Of a stretch of 31,495 bases of DNA, positions 28,548 to 31,495 are shown piece after piece. The notes beneath the pieces were generated by a model. The model was given only the letters and a program-made list of their open reading frames with translations. It made no database searches and had not been told where the DNA came from. The position numbers and the translations under genes were made by a program. Origin of the DNA: a virus. The stretch's first letter is position 1, and the number at the start of each line of letters is the position of its first letter. Location of the stretch: the IMG/VR virus record IMGVR_UViG_3300044815_000033, positions 1 through 31,495 of that record; one strand, written 5' to 3'.

Positions 28548-29453
28548 ATGACTTTAAAAACCACTGACCTCAATCTTGGCAATTTCGTTGCAAAGGGTGT
28601 TTTCCAAAAAAACATTCAATCCGGAACGATTCCTCGCCTTGTTGATGAAGCCCCTGAAAAACTGCTCGTTGGTAAAACCGATGTGATCACCCTCACAGGT
28701 ACACCAAAAGCCGAACTTGTCGGTGAGAGTGTAGAAAAAAGCCCAACCCCTCGTGGCACTGGCAAGGTTACTGTTCGCACATATAAAGTTCAATACACAG
28801 AACGCTTCAGCGATGAAGTCATGTTCCAAGACGAGGACGCACAACTCGGATTGATTGACGCATATGTTGCCGGACTTTTGAAAGCACTTAGCCGTGCAGT
28901 TGACCTCGTGGGTTACCACGGAATCAACCCTCTGACTGGTATTGTTTCCGGTCAGGCAACCAACTACGTTGACGCAGTTGTTGCAAGCGTGTATGACGCT
29001 GACGCAGGTGACGCACTTGACCTCGCAGTTGACGCATTATTCGCAAACAGCCAATCACCAAACGGAATCGCCATTGACCCTACCTACCTTTCACAGCTTC
29101 GTAAGCTGAAGAACGCGGACGGATCAAAGGTATATCCAAACATCGGATTCGGTGTTGAGCTTGGTGATCTTGACGGACTCCGTGCAGCAGTTTCAAACAC
29201 TGTTTCTGGATCTGAAGAGATGACTGACGAAGCTGCGGTTGACCTTGCGATTGTCGGTGACTTCGCAAACGCGATCAAATATTCTGTCGTTAGGACTGTG
29301 CCTGTTGAACTGATTCAACACGGTGATCCAGACGGTCAGGGTGACTTGAAGCGACACAACGAAATCGCGCTTCGCGGTGAAGTTTACTTCGCTGTTGCGG
29401 TCCTTGACCCTGAAGCATTCGTTCGTATCACGAAGACTGAAGAATCAGCCTAG
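28548..29453 (+). CDS. Major capsid protein (HK97 fold)
   Basis: 301 aa with AGGAG ahead of ATG 28548. N-arm, then I-P-R-L-V-D-E-A-P-E-K (about residues 28-38), E-L-V-G-E-S-V-E-K-S (about 56-65), Q-Y-T-E-R-F-S-D-E-V-M-F (about 82-93) and G-E-V-Y-F-A-V-A-V-L-D-P-E-A-F near the end match the standard Gram-positive siphovirus capsid. There is no cleavage-prone pro-domain of the long HK97 type and no protease gene, so the separate scaffold does the job. A terminator follows at 29476. Confidence 0.93.
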   Translation: MTLKTTDLNLGNFVAKGVFQKNIQSGTIPRLVDEAPEKLLVGKTDVITLTGTPKAELVGESVEKSPTPRGTGKVTVRTYKVQYTERFSDEVMFQDEDAQLGLIDAYVAGLLKALSRAVDLVGYHGINPLTGIVSGQATNYVDAVVASVYDADAGDALDLAVDALFANSQSPNGIAIDPTYLSQLRKLKNADGSKVYPNIGFGVELGDLDGLRAAVSNTVSGSEEMTDEAAVDLAIVGDFANAIKYSVVRTVPVELIQHGDPDGQGDLKRHNEIALRGEVYFAVAVLDPEAFVRITKTEESA

Positions 29454-29475
29454 TCACGATCGGTAAATAAAAGAG

Positions 29476-29503
29476 CAGACGCGAAAGCGTCTGTTTCTTT
29501 TTA
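29476..29503 (+). terminator. Intrinsic terminator after the capsid gene
   Basis: CAGACGC (29476-29482) pairs with GCGTCTG (29487-29493) across a GAAA tetraloop, followed by TTTCTTTTT. Strong. A promoter starts at once. Confidence 0.92.
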
Positions 29504-29512
29504 TGGTATAAT
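29504..29512 (+). promoter_or_regulatory. Promoter of the connector-fibre operon
   Basis: TG, one base and perfect TATAAT (29507-29512) directly after the terminator. It should drive 29534, 29788 and the tail fibre. Confidence 0.8.
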
Positions 29513-29533
29513 TGAAATCAAATAGGAGTGGCC

Positions 29534-29788
29534 ATGTTGTATCGACATATCAAATCAGGTGAGACGCGAGAATTCGTGCAGGGAATGAAAATTGATCCGC
29601 TTTGGCGGCCAATTGCTGCGCAGCGTATCGCGAAAGGCACCATGTCTGTCGTTGAGGTCCACCCCGAAGATGTTCGCCGCATTGATGAGTCCACTGAAGA
29701 GGACTCCGGATCTGATTCGGCCCTCTCAACCGGCGTAGCTGCGGAAAATAAATTGCGCGGTAAACTCAAGAAAAAGGACTCAAAATAA
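29534..29788 (+). CDS. Small head protein, 84 aa
   Basis: ATG 29534 has AGGAG five bases upstream; the in-frame GTG at 29528 lies within the Shine-Dalgarno. The first part (M-L-Y-R-H-I-K-S-G-E-T-R-E-F) looks like the short domain often found after capsid genes. The rest is acidic, then Lys-rich (K-L-R-G-K-L-K-K-K-D-S-K). It may be a head decoration or joining protein. Confidence 0.6.
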   Translation: MLYRHIKSGETREFVQGMKIDPLWRPIAAQRIAKGTMSVVEVHPEDVRRIDESTEEDSGSDSALSTGVAAENKLRGKLKKKDSK

Positions 29789-30234
29789 TGGCTGACACTG
29801 AAACTCCGTCAACAGCATATGCAACGATTGAAGATCTTGGCAAATTTTGGCGGCCACTTGCTGAGGGTGATGAAACCACTCGTGCTGAATACTTGCTTGA
29901 TCTAGCAAGTGACACGCTGCGTCAGATTGCCTTGAATAAGAATAAGAATCTTGATCAAATGCGAGACTCCGGCAAAATCATGGCAAGCACATTGAAGTTG
30001 ATCGTCATGGAATCAGTGAAGCGCGCCATGCTCACACCTCAAAATCAACCACCTGTGAATCAGATGTCGCAAACAGCCGGTCCATATGCGGAATCATTTA
30101 TTTTCGCGAATCCGGCCGGTGATCTTTGGTTCAAAGATAAAGAGTTGAAAATGCTGAAACTGACATCACAGGGATTCGGATCAGTTACAACAAGCCGCAC
30201 GAATATTTATAATTATGAAGAGGAGTCACTATAA
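29788..30234 (+). CDS. Head-tail connector, Gp19/Gp15/Gp42-like
   Basis: 148 aa. Y-A-T-I-E-D-L-G-K-F-W-R at the start, L-I-V-M-E-S-V-K-R-A-M-L (about residues 70-82), Q-M-S-Q-T-A-G-P-Y-A-E-S-F-I-F (about 90-104) and N-P-A-G-D-L-W-F match the Phage_Gp19 connector family, which attaches to the portal. It overlaps both neighbours by one base. It is separated from the other connectors (13592-14583) by the fibre, lysis and early genes. Confidence 0.82.
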   Translation: MADTETPSTAYATIEDLGKFWRPLAEGDETTRAEYLLDLASDTLRQIALNKNKNLDQMRDSGKIMASTLKLIVMESVKRAMLTPQNQPPVNQMSQTAGPYAESFIFANPAGDLWFKDKELKMLKLTSQGFGSVTTSRTNIYNYEEESL

Positions 30235-31454
30235 TGACAAAGCGCCGATCAGTTGTTGCCGGTTGGGATCCAACCTTTGTAAACCCGAATGCCACAACAG
30301 GCCGTCCAAAGGGTGTTCAAACCGTCTCGGACATGCGTGTTTCAACAACAATTGATATTGTTGGTGAGGGTATTTTTGCGCAAAAAGGTATTCCAACGAT
30401 CACCGGCGGTCCTACAAATACCGTCACAATCACGCCCTTTATGGCCGCAATCATCTCAAGCGCCGGTGGCTATTACACACCTAGCGTCTCCGCAAACGAA
30501 ACACTCGCGATCACTATGGCGAATGTTGGTGCCGTCAAGATCTATATTCAACAACAAGATTATGAAACAAATAATGCGAATGTTGATTCAGCTGTGGTCC
30601 TTGGAGTCGTTTATGGCGCAACTGCTATTCCGGCCGGATCATTATTGCTTTGGACAACGACCATCTCAAGCCAAACATCAACGTCAGGACTGACATTCAC
30701 ACCCGCGTTCAAGTACACAGGCGCAGCAAGCGGCTTCACGCGCGTTCCAACGTATGCAGACCTTGCGAATGTCTCAGTCATTGCAACCGGTGTCCGCGCG
30801 CTCGTTACAAGCGGCGCACAGGCCGGTGAATACTTTTATGGTACAGACGCAGCATGGCACGTCACCACTTTTGCCAATACGAAGCTCGACGCGGCCCTTG
30901 CAGCATATTTCAACGCTTCAGGCGTTATGTTGCCGACAGTGGTTAAGTCGTCAAATATAGATTTCGCGACAGGCATTTGGTGGAAAGAAATTGGGCGTAG
31001 TACGTTGAGTGTGGCCGGAAATGTTTTGGCAGTGTCGGGAGGTACCTTTCCAAAATATCTTAGGGTTATTATTATCAATCAAGCTTCAGGCGGTACTATA
31101 AATAGTTTCCTCCGATTCAATAGTGATTCCGGTGCGAATTATTCAGATCGCCGCATTGAAGATTTCGTTAATAACACAGAACAATCCGTGACAATGATTC
31201 TTATGCCCGGCCAAACAACCACAGATGATAATTATATTGTTGTAGATATTGTCAATGTTTTAAATAGGGAAAAGCAAGTGATGATGAATGGCGCGCGCTT
31301 TCCTGTGGGTGCTGCCAACATTCCGCGAGGTACTGTTGTTGGTTGGGGTAAGTGGGCGAATACCATTTCACTTATTAACAGGATTGATGTCATCAATACT
31401 GGTGCCGGCCTTTATGCCGCGGGATCTGAAATCATCGTTCTTGGTCATGATTGA
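30234..31454 (+). CDS. Tail fibre with constant shaft and C-terminal cassette A
   Basis: 406 aa from ATG 30234. The first 235 residues form a beta-rich shaft that includes T-S-G-A-Q-A-G-E-Y-F-Y-G-T-D-A-A-W-H, a common fibre segment. Residues 236-247 read V-V-K-S-S-N-I-D-F-A-T-G, the switch motif that also opens cassettes B and C. The remaining 160 residues are a distinct tip domain ending G-S-E-I-I-V-L-G-H-D. It presumably binds the host receptor. The fibre is co-transcribed with head genes rather than with the tail tip. Confidence 0.75.
   Translation: MTKRRSVVAGWDPTFVNPNATTGRPKGVQTVSDMRVSTTIDIVGEGIFAQKGIPTITGGPTNTVTITPFMAAIISSAGGYYTPSVSANETLAITMANVGAVKIYIQQQDYETNNANVDSAVVLGVVYGATAIPAGSLLLWTTTISSQTSTSGLTFTPAFKYTGAASGFTRVPTYADLANVSVIATGVRALVTSGAQAGEYFYGTDAAWHVTTFANTKLDAALAAYFNASGVMLPTVVKSSNIDFATGIWWKEIGRSTLSVAGNVLAVSGGTFPKYLRVIIINQASGGTINSFLRFNSDSGANYSDRRIEDFVNNTEQSVTMILMPGQTTTDDNYIVVDIVNVLNREKQVMMNGARFPVGAANIPRGTVVGWGKWANTISLINRIDVINTGAGLYAAGSEIIVLGHD
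30943..30974 (+). repeat. Recombination-site-like element S1 inside the fibre gene (diverged)
   Basis: Aligned in codon register with 96-127, it matches at 20 of 32 positions. The match includes TATAGATTT in the centre and the inverted quartets GTCG and CGAC, again with 16 bases between them. It encodes K-S-S-N-I-D-F-A-T-G at fibre residues 238-247. Because register is kept, joining cassette B or C here would give an in-frame fusion. It is less conserved than S2 and S3, so it may be inactive or simply homologous. Confidence 0.5.
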
Positions 31455-31495
31455 TTAGTGTATGAACGTCGCAAGGTATAGATTTTACGACGTTC
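31369..31495. repeat. Terminal direct repeat from circular assembly, copy 2
   Basis: Identical to bases 1-127. Trim one copy to obtain the 31,368-bp circle. The last base of the window is the last base of the 32-bp element S2, not a random place. Confidence 0.95.

Noticed and set aside
1-31495. tRNA genes or CRISPR arrays
   Set aside because: No cloverleaf with a GGTTCRANNC T-arm and no regularly spaced repeat array was found by eye.

Overview
The window is one complete small tailed-phage genome. Bases 1-127 and 31369-31495 are identical, so the contig closes on itself and the unit length is 31,368 bp. The virion genes are those of a siphovirus: SPP1-gp6-type portal, HK97-type capsid, tail tube protein, frameshifted tail chaperones, a long tape measure, and a distal tail protein followed by a Gp37-like protein. 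The endolysin ends in three Cpl-7 (CW_7) cell-wall repeats, and an HNH gene lies before the terminase. Together these point to a Gram-positive host, most likely an actinobacterium of moderate or low GC. That host call is inference. I see no integrase, phage repressor, DNA polymerase, tRNA or CRISPR array.

Layout on the circle. 13592-16140 holds connectors, tail tube and tail chaperones; 16180-21425 the tape measure, distal tail and tail-tip proteins; 21428-24328 HNH, terminase small-subunit candidate and large terminase; 24597-30234 portal, three small membrane proteins, minor head protein, scaffold, capsid and a connector; 30234-31454, continuing into 1-86, the tail fibre. Two further fibre C-terminal cassettes follow at 98-475 (+) and 477-896 (-). 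Then come the lysis genes (1184-2485), a VRR-NUC nuclease (2584-3012), a non-coding stretch with operator- or iteron-like repeats (3394-3783), a replication initiator (3784-4668), and a long run of overlapping small early genes (4665-13475). That run includes a DUF4868/KwaB-like protein next to a membrane protein, a metalloprotease-like protein, an exported Cys-rich protein and two glycosyltransferase-like proteins. All genes are on the + strand except the inverted fibre cassette.

The most striking feature is the fibre end. The fibre gene carries a short motif (S-x-I-D-F-x-T) at residues 240-246. The same motif, in codon register and within a related 32-bp dyad-symmetric DNA element, begins both silent cassettes. 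Two of the elements (96-127 and 849-880) are inverted and match at 30 of 32 positions. The contig breaks exactly at the inner edge of one of them. This looks like a shufflon-like or invertible receptor-binding switch. No recombinase gene was recognised in the genome.

Expression signals are unusually legible. Most transcription units start at an extended -10 box (TGn-TAtaAT type), often immediately after an intrinsic terminator. At least three genes (2584, 13592, 25976) have their ATG exactly seven bases after the -10 hexamer, which implies leaderless mRNAs. Two pairs of structural genes share duplicated leaders. Several promoters run directly into terminators and would make very short RNAs.
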